From the NCBI GenBank assembly GCA_003290165.1, contig QNQO01001854.1:124001-188000 (forward strand): DNA of 64,000 bases. The letters run 5' to 3'. This document shows positions 1 through 11,810 of the stretch, piece by piece; the first letter of the stretch is position 1; each line of letters starts with the position of its first letter. The DNA comes from Berberis thunbergii. Taxonomy: Eukaryota; Streptophyta; Magnoliopsida; Ranunculales; Berberidaceae. The notes beneath the pieces are model-generated. The model had not been told where the DNA came from. It was given only the letters and a program-made list of their open reading frames with translations, and searched no databases. Position numbers and translations under genes: made by a program.

Positions 1-1922
1 GTCTAAATCACACTGTGTCTCTAAGGATAATGTTTCTAAGTTCAAACAACAACACAAACATTTCAGATTCCACAATAACTACAAGTTTACAATACGTGCC
101 GATCATTACACATGATTCAAACATGGTAAATATCAAGCGATGAAAAATAAAGACAATCTCATAATTCTTCCTAGTCTCCTAGGTATAGTAATCATGTTGA
201 AACCAAAAATTCTGTAAAATTCTTTATAAGTGTCTCATATCGTAGGTATCCGCATACCCTACGAATGTGTCTCACCCAGACACATCCCACAACGTGCACC
301 AATACCACTTCGGGCTTGTTTGTATCCTAATGGGGTGCCATCTGCCAAAATACAAACTCAAACATCCTGAACGACTGGCCTAACACGACCAACCTAACAC
401 AATCAAACTCAAGCGCGCTGGGAGGGAAACGAGTAATCTCCAAAGCACGTCCTCCGAGACCCGTCCTACTGCACTCTATAGTGGCAAGTGCGTGCATGAG
501 CTCACTGCATCTCAGCAAGCTTGCCACATGCAATAACATCCACAATGTCAGGTGCGAGTCATCTCAAGCACCATCCAACTCACGATGCGAGCAAGCTCCT
601 AAGCATCGGCACAATAGGCATTATAGCGGGGTAAAGACACTTATACTAACATCCACATGCACAAATGACGAGTCTGTACATAATCAATTGGTAACAAACG
701 TGCAATCATAAACAATTCGACAATTTTTATAAAACCACGACTATGCCAGGGTCCCAACATGACCCAATGCACCACGATAAATTTATTCGAGTCAATATCA
801 TACATGCTCAAGACTCGAAAATCCACGGTAAGACATGACATACTATGCAAACTCGAAAACGAAGCATACTAGTCCAATATCATTACACCAAAGCCTAATC
901 ACACCCAAAATTCATTCACTATTCGATTTCATTCAAGCATATCATGCTTTCAGGAAACCTAATACATAATTCATTCACAAATAACCAACATAATCATCGA
1001 AATATCTGAAACTCCGAAATTCGGACTTGGATTCAATTTACACAATCGACGGTATAATGTAAAAATTAAATTCAGGATTTCAAATAATTATTTATCAAAA
1101 TAAATATTATAATTCCACTCACCTGGGCGGAATGGATTTTCAAAATCCAATTCCTATCGGTCGAAGCTCCTAACTCACCAAACCACGAATGCAGGACCAC
1201 AAAATTTTTTAAAACTGCATGGCGGACTCGAAAATGAGCAAACAAGCTGAAGACTGAAAAAATAAATAAATTACAAGTGGCGCGTGACTGAAAGAAAAAC
1301 TTACAGGCAATAAAAATTCGGCATACACCCCGCCGAAATCCAAAGTTTGGCGAAAACGCGCCGAAACCCTCCCTACTCCGGTTTGATCGCCTCCAAACCG
1401 TACAACAAGCTGAAATGGGTCTAACAACCCTCGGAGTCACGAATGTGAGGCTCACCCACGCACCCAAAGCTTGAATTCATGTCGAAGAACCCTCAAAATG
1501 AACATGCAATCTGATTTTTGAAAAATTTCGACCAACCCTAAAATCAACCTTGCATGTCGGTTCTAAGGGTTCCTAAGGACGCCACCAAGGCCCCAACACG
1601 ACTGATCGGAGCTATGAAAACCGATCAAACCCCAATCCCAAATGAAAACTGATTTTTTTTTTTCGAAAAACCACAGAGAAATGAAGAGAGGAAGAAAAAT
1701 GAGGGACAATGGCGAGATTCCACGAAGGAAATCACTCGACCTCTTCGAAAGCACCCAGCGAAGCGTCGCTGAACTCTCGCACTGTAACGAAGAAAGAAAA
1801 GAAAAAGTAAAAGGTGGAGGAGAAAGAAGAGGGTCGTGTTTTAAAGGGTGGGTGGCTATGTGCCCCCACCACCTCTACTGAGTACACCTCTGTCCGTTTT
1901 TTTTTAAAACGCAGGTATTACA
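1..1922 (-). mobile_element. Long terminal repeat (partial) of a minus-strand LTR retrotransposon
   Basis: On the minus strand the sequence starts at 1922 with TGTAATACCTGCG, a usual TG opening, and the Copia pol reading frame begins abruptly at 1923. This is what an LTR element inserted into Copia would produce. No long open frame is present in these 1.9 kb; the short frames look like chance. The rest of the element lies left of the window, so neither the second LTR nor the left TSD can be seen; the right TSD would be within 1923-1927. The length and the TGTAATACC start suggest a Tekay/Del-type Gypsy LTR, but that is an inference. The copy could also be a solo LTR. Confidence 0.45.
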
Positions 1923-3325
1923 ATGGTTGTATAAGATAAAGTACAAATCTGATGCTAGTATTGCGCGATTGAAGGCTCCTTTAGTTGTTTTCGGTAATCA
2001 TCAAACCGAAGGGATAGATTATGACGAGACATTTGCTCCGGTGGCAAAGATGATGACTGTTCGTGCATTCCTTGCGATTGCGGCTTCTAAAAATTGGGAG
2101 TTGCATCAGATGGATGTACACAATGCTTTCTTGCACGGGGATCTAGATGAGGATGTCTATATGAAACTCCCTCTTGGCTTTACATCTGATGAACCTGGTT
2201 TGGTATGTCGATTGCGTAAATCTCTATATGGATTGAAACGGGCTCCTAGATGTTGGTTTGCTAAGCTCGTGTCAGGTTTAAAAAGGTATGGTTTTTTACA
2301 GATCTATTCTGATTATTCCCTTTTTACTTATAAGAAGGGGTATGTTCAAATTAATGTGCTCATGTATGTTGATGATTTAATACTCTCTGGGAATGATTCT
2401 ACTGCTTTGACTCTGTTTAAGGCTACCTTGGCTCCTGTTTTCATATGAATGACCTAGGGGTTCTTAAATACTTCCTTGGTATTGAGGTTACCCGCAGCTC
2501 TGCAGGGTTGTTTCTTTGTCAACGTAAATATGCACTTGATATTATTTCAGAGGTGGGTCTCTTGGGTTCGAAGTTTGTTATGTCTCCGATCGAACAAAAT
2601 CATCAACTGGCGCGTGCCACGGGTTCTCTTATCTCGGATCCTGAGTCTTATCGGCGTCTGGTAGGGCGTTTGGTCTATTTGGCGGTCACGCGTCCTGATT
2701 TGACGTACTCGGTTCATGTGCTATCTCAGTTTATGCAGCAACCGCAACAGGAGCATTGGGATGCTGCATTGCGTGTTGTCCGCTATTTGAAAGGTACTCC
2801 GGGTTACGGTATTCTACTGCGCTCGAATAGTGACTTGTCTTTGCAAGGTTGGTGTGATTCTGATTGGGCTGCTTGCCCTATTACTCGGCGGTCCCTGTCG
2901 GGGTGGTTGGTGTTTTCGGCCATTCTCCGATTGCTTGAAAAACTAAGAAGCAACATACGGTTTCGTGTTCTTCGGCTGAGGCGGAATATCGGTCTATGGC
3001 AGCAATAACGTGTGAGTTGAAATGGTTGAAAGGTTTATTATTGAGTTTGGGGATACTTCATCCCAAGGTCGTTCATCTCTTTTGTGATAGTCAGTCTGCC
3101 ATACACATTGCGCAGAATTCTGTATTTCATGAACGTACGAAGCATATTGAAGTTGATTGTCACTTCGTTCATGATGCCATTCAGGATGGTCTTATTGCTC
3201 TTTCTTATGTGCTGACGACTGATCAGTTGGCCGACATTTCACAAAGGCTTTGGGCAAATCGCAGTTCGATTATCTCCTTGGCAAGTTGGGCATTTTTAAC
3301 CCTCATGCTCCAACTTGAGGGGGGG
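1923..3325 (+). pseudogene. Copia (Ty1) pol fragment: reverse transcriptase and RNase H
   Basis: Three overlapping frames (1923-2448, 2445-3008, 2996-3331) give one collinear Copia polyprotein end with two frameshifts, near 2440 and 2920. Visible motifs in order are the ETFAPVAK start of the RT domain, DVHNAFLHGDL (motif A), LYGLKRAPR, YVDDLIL (the catalytic YVDD is intact), [15 protein letters not shown], the RNase H stretch GWCDSDWA, and the C-terminal HIEVDCHFV and LADI block. Gag, protease, integrase and the first part of RT are missing because the frame is cut at 1923 by the LTR to the left. It ends in a purine tract (CTTGAGGGGGGG) directly before the 3' LTR. It is inactive because of the frameshifts and the truncation. 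Confidence 0.9.
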
Positions 3326-3409
3326 TATTAGGAAAATATATCTTATTGTTAGGAAAATATATTCCATTGTTAGGAAAATATATCCTATTGTTAGGAAAAT
3401 ATATTCCAT
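3326..3409 (+). repeat. Four 21-bp tandem repeats at the LTR start
   Basis: The unit (T)GTTAGGAAAATATATYYYAT starts at 3326, 3347, 3368 and 3389, exactly every 21 bp, with two or three substitutions between copies. The first copy carries the LTR terminus, so the array duplicates the LTR end itself. Confidence 0.9.
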
Positions 3410-3612
3410 TCTACTTTAGCATATTTGTTAGAGTTGTATAGGGTTAGAAGTTGTATGGGGTTATGAGACTTTCCTATGGCTGGTGATTTGTTTCCTTTGT
3501 TTGGTAGGTCTCCTATTGTATGGTGGTTTCCTATTGTATTTTGACTACGGTATTTATATTGCTGGAGGATGAATGAAAAAGGGACGGCTTGGCCTTAATC
3601 TTGTCATTTACA
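3326..3612 (+). repeat. 3' LTR of the Copia element
   Basis: It follows the polypurine tract at 3314-3325 directly. The expected TGTTAGG start reads TATTAGG, a single G-to-A change. The first part is a tandem array. The right edge is not certain: TTGTCA (about 3606) or TTTACA (about 3612) are possible ends, and no TSD can be tested because the left end of the element is outside the window. Confidence 0.6.
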
Positions 3613-4214
3613 TATACGAATTGATCTCAAAATAGTATTCTGTAATGTGGTGATCAAAACAAAGAGGCCTGCGCTTTCTTCTGAATAGCTGAAATTGATG
3701 TTTTAGTGCACCCATCTTGGGATTTATTTAATAGAAAATTTGTGACTCTATCTTTGTTGCGTCAAGTCAAAATCTTCGAATGTTCCAGGCCAAATAGTTT
3801 TGTAGTCTACTACTAGCTGATATTGTGTTCATGGAAGTAAGAAGGGATTGCCTCTACTAGTTTGCTTCATTGGTAAAAGACTTATGGCTTATGGTATATC
3901 CAAGGATACATGGGCATAAGCATTTGCCACTGGTTTTTGGTTTGAATCTAGTATTTGGCTGTAAATGCATAGACCATCCATAGTACTGTGATAAATTTTT
4001 GGGGTTCACTTTGACAGCATAACCCATGCGCTAAACACACACAGGCAATAGCTTACTAATCTAGATGCGCGTTGAAATGGCTAACGACTTTGCGGCTCCA
4101 ATGGTCAGCATTTACCCAGTCACTTGGTTAAACCATCAACTTTCTATATTTATTTTATAATTTTAATTTCAAAGTGTACATGTAAACTCACTTTTTGAAG
4201 TTACCTCTGTGTGT

Positions 4215-4216
<2 letters not shown>
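3613..4216. other. Unassigned sequence between Copia LTR and poly-T tract
   Basis: No reading frame, splice structure or repeat that I can recognise. It is probably the old flank into which the Copia element inserted. Confidence 0.5.

Positions 4217-4252
<36 letters not shown>
4217..4252. repeat. 36-bp homopolymer T tract
   Basis: An uninterrupted run of 36 T. It could be the poly(A) tail of a minus-strand retroposed sequence, but nothing recognisable to its right (4253-4362) supports that. Homopolymers of this size are also prone to assembly error. Confidence 0.8.
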
Positions 4253-4253
<1 letters not shown>

Positions 4254-4362
4254 TGTTTGGGAGTAATGAAAAATTAAAAACAAATACAACCCAATTTTTA
4301 TAACAGGTGTATTGGGGATACTCTTAGAATTTTTATGTCATTTGAGCATACGATTCAAGGTG

Positions 4363-4378
4363 GCAAAACTAGCAACTT
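4363..4378. repeat. Left target-site duplication of the L1 LINE
   Basis: GCAAAACTAGCAACTT here is repeated without mismatch at 30169-30184. The copy lies directly against the T run that represents the LINE poly(A) tail, so the last two T are shared with the tail. Sixteen bases is a usual TSD size for target-primed insertion. Confidence 0.93.
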
Positions 4379-5414
4379 TTTTTTTTTTTTTTTTTTTAAA
4401 TAAACCTCCAGCGGGGAGGGCCAGCTATGGGATGCTAGACTTTTATTACTTGATAAAAAAAATCTTTTACATCTGTCGAGGGTACATGATGACTTTACCC
4501 GAGAAATAAAAACTGTTGGCCATACATATTAGAATCAGAAATAAAATTCCTATCTATCGACCTTAGAAAAAAAAAACCTAGTTCACCAAAAAGTAGGCCT
4601 TGCTTATAAGACCTACATCAAAATTGAGAAATATACCTATTTCACCAAAAATAAGGCCTAAGCCCAAGAGAAGTTTAAACCTTAAAAGACAAATTCTAGG
4701 ATTAGACCTCACCTAGACCTTATAAACAAACAAATAGGTAAGCCCAAAAAGACTTTAACCAACTAGCTTTTGCCCAAGAAACATTTGCAAGCTTGCAACT
4801 TGATCAAACTTGAACAATTTCTCCAACCTGCAACATGCACCCATAACTACTTGCATCTTATAAGCATAACAGGATTTGCCAACTTTGCAACTGGCCAATT
4901 ACAACTTGCAAGTATAACAAATTTGCAACCTCATTTCATCACTTGCAGTCCATCCTAACAAACACAAGTTGCAAGATATCATCATAACAACTCACCGTAT
5001 CCTGACAGCAAGGAAAAATCGCCAATTTCCAGCAGTCACGCAATCGTCAGAAAATAAACCAAAAATTACAATTTGCAACCCACTGCAAATCCAAAACTAA
5101 TTCAAATTCCAGCTAGAGCATCCAATACTAATTCAAATTTCAGCCAGGGCATATCGCCAAATCGACCAAACTGCATATGAAATACTCCAGAACAACACCT
5201 ATCTCACCACAAAATGACCTGAAAACAGAGCATATTCGCCACAGCAAAACAAAGCTCTCTATCCAGCTCTGAACGAGGACAGCAACCAACGCCATTCTTA
5301 TAATATCGCACCAGATTGCAGCCAAACAAATCTGCAAACAAAACCGTTTGCCGCTCCGCGTCGCCAACACTCCAAATTAGAGAAAAAACATGCATATTAT
5401 CATCAAGATTCCCT
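4379..5414 (-). other. 3' untranslated region and poly(A) tail of the L1 LINE
   Basis: About 1 kb between the end of ORF2 and the poly(A). The last 70 bp before the tail are related to a second L1 tail at 41100-41176. Short TTGCAA-containing words recur between 4785 and 4980. No open frame of interest. Confidence 0.75.
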
Positions 5415-8400
5415 CTAGTCACCGCCATGATAAATATAAGCCGTGTTGGAGCTGTCCAATAGAACCAACCCTGCCAAACCTCTAGGTAAGTCATTCGCTC
5501 CAAATGTGACAGTCCTACAATATTTTTGTGCTGTATCGGCTAGCGCATCCGCCACCGCATTGGCCTATTTGTAGATATGTTTGCAATCTATCAAGATTTT
5601 ATCCGTCATCAACTTAATTTCTTTAAAAGTTTTATCCAAATGCCAAGGAATTTTAAAAGTCTCCCTAAACCAACCACAAACAAGTTTCGAATCTAATTGG
5701 ACCATCACTTTTCTAAAACCTAATGACATACAAAGTCGCAAACCTTCCACGAGAGCCAAAACTTTCGCTTTGTTATTGGATCATTCTCCAAAAAACAATT
5801 GATTGCTCACAACCCCTTGGGTCTTTGATAATCACACCTCCTGATGCCTTATTTCTGTGGGAGGATCCATCAACATTTAGAGCAACAAATTCTACAGGAA
5901 GAGGATCCAATAAACAATTCTAACATCATTCCTTCTAATTGGGAGCTCCTGTAACTCCAAACCCCTTAATGGGGCCTTATTCCGACTAATTTGTTTCGGA
6001 ATGGTAAAAGTGTTAGCCAACCTCAAGTTGCGCCTAATACTTAAAATCACAAAAGCAAAATTTGGATAAGCATCTTCATATATACACTTACATCTTTGCT
6101 TCCAAATTTTCCATAGAATAAACATAGGAGTAAGAAAGTATAACACATCTGTTTGCATATTCATCTTGGCTCTTTTGGACCATATCAATAAGACCGTAGA
6201 GATCTCTGCCGGTTTTCTTACATGCATGTCAAAAACCCTTTCAAAAATGGCTCCACACCTTAACCAACAACTTACCATTCAGAAAGAGATGATTCAAAGA
6301 TTCCATCTTCGGGTGAAAACAACATCTACATTTTGAGGCTAGGCTAAAATTGCATCTGTGCAACTTCCCGTCCACTGGCACCCCTCTTCGAAGTAATTTT
6401 CACACAAAAACTGATATTCTAGATGGAATAATGGCGTGCCATATCTTTTTACTTAACTCATTTTTTGTCCCATGATTTCATAGCAATTCATACGCCGATT
6501 GAAGGGAAAAAAGACCATCCGAGTTCAGAGCCCATATACACCTATCATCGCCATGTTTCTCACCACCCAATCTATCTACAAAAAGGTTACGCGCCAGCTG
6601 CCTGAGAGATGGGTTGATCATTTCAAAATTACCCAAGACCACTTCCCTCACTGTAGGCCAAATACCATGACTAGCTAAATCCTCCGACTTTCTGAAGAAG
6701 CCACAATATTCCAATTTTCCTCATGAAAGCTAATATTGCCCTTGCCAATGCACCAAAACGAATTGCTCCAAAACAAAGATTTACAAAGCATGATCTCCTT
6801 GAAAAAAGGTGACACCCCTAATTTTATAACTTGAGCATTCAACGCAACTCTAGGCAACCAATATTTTTGTTCCTCATGAAAGAAGCCTATAAAGAGTCCG
6901 AATTAATCAGGTTCCAAAGAGCTTTAACTCGAAAATCCCTCATCCTAACTGTCAAATCTCTAACACCCAAACCATCTTCCTCCTGTGGGAAACAAATCTT
7001 GTCCCATGACACCCATTTTTTCTTCAACTTGCCTTCACAATCCCCCCCAAAAGAAATTCGCTAACAAGCCATTAATTCTTGATAAAACTTTATTGGGCAC
7101 ACACATGGCACTAAGAATGTAAATTGGGATCGAACTAAGGACATGCTTAATCAAAATCAGTCTTCCTCCCGGAGATAACAATTTTGCTGTCCATCCCTGA
7201 ATACGTCGTTGAATTTTAGCAATCAAATCTTCAAAATAAGAAATCCTTACCTTACCTTGGAAAACCGGCCCTCCCAAATATGTCAATGGAACACCCTTAT
7301 ATTGAAATCCTGTACACCTTTTCAGAGCCACCATTCTATCCACCACCATCTTATCCTCTAGCATAAAAGAGTTTTTTCCTTCATTCATTTTCTGTCCTGA
7401 AGCATTACAATATCTTTTCAAAAATTTCATGCATCCCAGAACTGATGATTTTTCTACCATTTTAAAAAATGAGAGTGTCATTTGCATAGAGAAGGTGTGT
7501 CACAGGCCTGCATGCTCTATGCGTATAACAGTACCTAATTTTCCCTCTATTGAAAGTCACTTGCAAACCCCTACTCAACACTTCAGAGACAATAATGAAT
7601 AATAATGGTGAAAGAGGGTCATTTTGCCTTAATCCTTTGGTAGATATGAAAAATCCTTTGTAGGCTACCTGTAGCAAAATGAAAAACCACAAGAAGCAAT
7701 ACAATTGGAAATAATATGGCAGAATCTATTGTTGAAGCCAAATCTTCTGAGCATCGCAAACAGAAAGTTCCATTCAAGACGATCATAAGTTTTTTCCATG
7801 TCAATCTTCAACACAACATTACCTCCAAACGCCATTTTATGGAAATCCCTTACCAATTCCTGTGCGAGCCCAATATTTTCACCAACGAGCCTTCCTCTTA
7901 CAAAAGCCCCCTACTCCAGAGAAATCATTTGTGGCAAGAACAAGGCCAGTCTATTGCAAAGAATTTTGCTGAAAATTTTATAAATCACATTACAAAGACT
8001 AATAGGGCGAAAGTCAGAAAAGGAACCTGGAATCTCCTTTTTCGGAATCAGAGCCATAAAATTAGCCGAAAAGGAATCCGACAAAGCCTCCCCCTAAAAA
8101 AATTGTATAACAGCTTCCCATATATCAAAATTCAATAACTCCCATCAAGTCTGAAAAAACTAGATGTAAATCCATCCGGCCCAGGGGCACTATTGTTTGG
8201 AATATCAAAAACAACATCTTTAACTTCCTCCAATGAGGGCATTTTCACCAAAGCATCGCACTTAGCAGAATTAATAATCATCGGAATGCACTCTAATAAT
8301 TCTGTATCCACCACACCGCTTCCTTGGGAAGACAAAACATTATGGAAAAAGTCAGCCAAAAGAATCTCTCCTGCTTCAATGTAATCCATAATTATTATAG

Positions 8401-9420
8401 TGCATTCCGATGATTATTAATTAAAAATTTCTTGGCAGCTAGCCAACAAAATTTCTTCCCAGCCAGCCAAAAGAATATTTTCCCACTGTTGCATCTCATT
8501 CTCTAGGGATCTGAGTCTACTAAACACATTGCCAAAAACTGTCATATTCCACTGAATCAGTGCTCGTCTCACCATTTTAAACTTAACGTCCATTTTATCA
8601 AACGCTCTCATATTACCCATGTCAGCCAGCCAAATTCCCTTAACCAAATCTAGAAACCCAGGATGTGTCATCTACATATTAAGGAAGCGAAAAGGTGCAA
8701 AACTTGTTCTTGACTGAGTTGGCATGGATGCCAACAACGGATAGTGATCTGAAAAGGTTCTACTGAGATGTTCCACTTTCAGACTAGACAAAATTGTCAA
8801 CCAAGCCGAATTAACAAAAATTCTGTCAAGTCTGGCCCAAATACGATATCTGCCTCGCCTATTATTGCACCAGGTGAGTCTAGGACTCGTGAATCCATAG
8901 TCTAGTAAGCCACATTTTTCTATGCAGTCTGAAAAATTAGACATGCTTGCCAAAGATGGCTCAACTCCCCCAATTTTTTCTTGCTACATTAAATAAGTGT
9001 TAAAATCCCCGCCAACCATCCATGGAAAATCATGCATGATTGGATGCAAAGTTAACCATATTTAACCAAAGACCCCTTCTCTTTTCAACCGAGCATTTAG
9101 CATAAACAAAAGAAATTAAAAAAAACTCTTGAAGCAAAATCTGTTACTTTAAAATGAATAATCTGATCCGATGTATCCACAACCGAGAGGTCAAGAGAGG
9201 CATCCCAAAATATCCATATCTTTCCTCCAACCATGTCATTTGAGGTGAAACCTGCTAGCTTGATTTTGTTGCCAATTTCCATATATTTGCTAGCGTCAAT
9301 CATAGGCCCTGCTACCATAAGAATTCTCACATTGTTTTCCACAACCATGCTTTTTAATCGTATTCTCGTGGCTCAATTGCAAACCCCACGAGCATTCCAA
9401 AACATACAGTTTTCTATCAT
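5415..9420 (-). pseudogene. L1 ORF2: endonuclease, reverse transcriptase, RNase H (decayed)
   Basis: ORF2 would start at 9420 with MIENCMFWNARG, the usual N-terminus of the plant L1 endonuclease, one base after the ORF1 stop. It would encode about 1335 residues, normal for the family. Going down the minus strand: the endonuclease ends with the SDHYP motif near 8720; the RT begins with APGPDGFTS (about 8180), then DMEKTYDRLEW (motif A), GLRQNDPLSP, and YAND at 7477-7488 where the family has YADD. After it come YLGGP and PGGRLILIKHVLSSIP, a C-terminal zinc-binding-like region (6478-6857), and an RNase H fragment (5565-5759). The end is a TAG at 5415-5417. Stop codons and frameshifts break the frame many times. 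Confidence 0.92.
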
Positions 9421-9421
9421 T

Positions 9422-10261
9422 CTAAACATAGGAGGAGGAAACACCCTTTTTCATCTTACGACTCCTGCCCGGAGGCACCGCCAATATGACTTTTTGTTGC
9501 CTACTCTCTTCATCCGACTGCGCCCCCAACGCCAAATCCTTAATAGCTACTGACTCCGGCCCTATCTCCGAAACCGACTCAATCTCGTCACTATCTTCTA
9601 TGGCGCTGTCAAATATATTAATGTTCCTTGTCTTCTTCTTTTTCCGCAAACCACGACCTTCTTTGAACAAGTTGATAGTTGTATCTAGTAACAAATTAAC
9701 ATCCTCATTGTTACCTGGAACCTCTGCTTTCGATTGAATATAATCGAAGTTCTCTACTTTTATTTGTCCGCCCGCCCGCATTGCCTGTACTTCGATTTCC
9801 ACTGGATCGAATTAGATCAACCCCTACATCTTCCTCCATTGGCCTTATGTTGCTGCCCAACACCATGTCAATTTTCTGGAGCAAAACGTCCCTACTGGTG
9901 TCAGATTTCCCTAGGATAGACATCCCTTCATCCCGCCTCCAACCTGATTCACAGCGTCCTGTGCCAACGCTAAATCTGAAGTAGAATTCCTTGTTTTGGA
10001 AGTCGAGTTCCCTGTTTTGGAAGAAACAGAGCAAGCATGCTCTGTTTTGGACAGACCATGAGAATGAGAACCATTCGCTTGATCTACAGGATGATGCGCT
10101 ATACCGTCACCATTGTTCATCCCTAATTCAACATGAGGAAGTCTTGTAACACCCCTTGTTGCCGCCATCTTCAGTTCGAGCTTGCTCTCTTTGCAGTATC
10201 TTAATTGGGCTAAAATTTTTGTTTTTACTTGCCTCCATAGACCGAGAAGTCATCGACCCTG
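9422..10261 (-). pseudogene. L1 ORF1, 3' part
   Basis: The C-terminal part of ORF1, rich in Ser, Glu and Lys and without a domain I recognise, spread over three frames (9911-10168, 9711-10034, 9422-9802). The frame ends with TAG at 9422-9424, and the ORF2 start codon follows after a single base (TAGAATG), a spacing compatible with reinitiation. The 5' part lies 18.5 kb away at 28754-29951 because Gypsy A inserted at 10262. Confidence 0.75.
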
Positions 10262-10698
10262 CGTCACAACTATCTTCTTGCCTAGCCAAGTGAGGTTAGC
10301 AAGTGTAACTAATGTAGAGTATTCCACATTATTCTAGAGAGTTCTCTAGAACCTTCCATAAAATTCCATAGAGTTCTATATGATTCTAGTCCTTAGATAT
10401 TTGTAAGGAAGTGTCTAGAAGATCATTGTAGACTGTTAGATCAAATTGATCACCACCGTCCATTGAGGAGGTGGAGTTGTACAAATAGGCTAAGGCTTCA
10501 TTTGTTGTAATCACCTCAGAGAATTCAAACAATACAAGAGAACTCAAGCAATACAAGCAAGTGTGTTCTTAGCTTGCTTAACTTTCCATAGTCTATGTAA
10601 GTCTTTCATGGGCAAGGCTGACTAGCTTTCTTTGATAAGTCGGGGCAAAGTTTGCTAGTGCCGCACGAGAAGTACTTGAGAAAAATAAACCCGTGACA
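10262..10698 (+). repeat. 5' LTR of Gypsy A
   Basis: 437 bp, similar over its length to 28345-28753. The 5' copy holds an extra stretch around 10353-10380 that the 3' copy lacks. It ends in CCCGTGACA, as the 3' copy does. Divergence is clearly higher than between the LTRs of Gypsy B, so A is older. Confidence 0.9.
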
Positions 10699-10700
10699 GT

Positions 10701-10712
10701 TGGTATTAGAGC
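10701..10712 (+). promoter_or_regulatory. Primer-binding site of Gypsy A
   Basis: TGGTATTAGAGC, two bases after the LTR end, matches the 3' end of initiator tRNA-Met (TGGTATCAGAGC) with one mismatch. This is the usual minus-strand primer site of chromoviruses. Confidence 0.85.
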
Positions 10713-10752
10713 TAGGTTTGGCAAGGTTGGTGAAATCATTCTACACAAGAGA

Positions 10753-11810
10753 ATGTCGTCGGAGGTCAACAACCCATCAATTGGCAACAACGACAAAGGT
10801 GGGAAAGTCTGCAAGGACAAGTTGAAGGACATGATCGCTGCGATGGATGAAAGGTTGGCTAAGTTGTGTGCCACCATGTCCGATTTGAGGGAGAAAGTCG
10901 AAGACATGGACCAACGCATCGAGGGGCAAGTGTCCAATGGGGAGGACCAAGAGCTCTGGGAAGAGATGCAAGAGGCCTTAAATGCAGTAGTGGACATGGT
11001 GTCCAAAAAGATTGAGTCCTTAGAAGCCCAAATTGTTGCCAAAGATGCAGAGATGCATGCTTATAGGGAAAAAGTTGAGAAGGTTGAAACTCAACTCAAT
11101 GTGTGTATGGTTGCAGTAGCCAATGGTGGGGCTACTCCAGGGACAATCACTTATAGAGTCGAAGCTCCCAAACCTAAGGCCTATGGTGGGGTAAGGAGTG
11201 CAAGGGAGATCGACAACTTCTTGTGGAACATGGAGCACTACTTTGATGTGGTTGGCATAAGAGATGAAGCATCAAAGGTCCATAGTGTCTCCTTATATTT
11301 AAATGACGTTGCTACAGTTTGGTGGTGCAGAAGGTACGATCATGTCAAGAAGGGATTGTGCACCATCGACACTTGGGAAGAATTCACGAAGGAACTCAAG
11401 AGACAATTCTACCCGGAGGATGCTGAAAACGAAGCTAGGGCCAAGCTTCGCCGCCTTCAGCATAAGCAAAGACACATAAGGGATTATGTGAAGGAGTTCT
11501 CGAAGTTGCTCTTGGAGATTTCTGACATGGGAGAAATGATGCTTTGTTTAGCTTCCTTGATGGCCTAACAGGTTGGGCCAAGTTGGAATTGAAGAGGCGA
11601 GGTGTGCAAGACCTTGCAACGGCTATGGCTGCGGCCGAATCCTTGATTGAGTTCAAGAGAAAGGACTCATCTAAGGGGCAAGGGAAAAAGTTGAGTAATG
11701 ATGACAAAGGTGGGAGAGACAAAGAGAAGTCCTCCAAAGAGCACAAGAACTCCAAAGACAAGGGGAATGAGAAAAGAGATGGATCACCCAAGAAGATATC
11801 TTGCTTCTAA
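10753..11810 (+). pseudogene. Gypsy A gag
   Basis: The frame starts at 10753 (MSSEVNNPS). The first 130 residues are charged and heptad-like (a coiled coil is likely), followed by the capsid region with APKPKAYGG, EIDNFLWNMEHYF and WWCRRYDHVKKG, then FYPEDAENEARAKLRRL and RDYVKEF, typical of Ty3/Gypsy gag. A frameshift near 11545 moves the frame to 11544-11810, which holds FLDGLTGWAKLELKRRGVQ and a lysine-rich tail. The zinc knuckle (CF-stop-CSGTHRAFEC, about 11802-11841) is interrupted by a TAA. Confidence 0.88.

Noticed and set aside
1072..1881. Short frames on both strands in the first 1.9 kb
   Set aside because: No conserved motif, and they lie in LTR sequence; chance frames.
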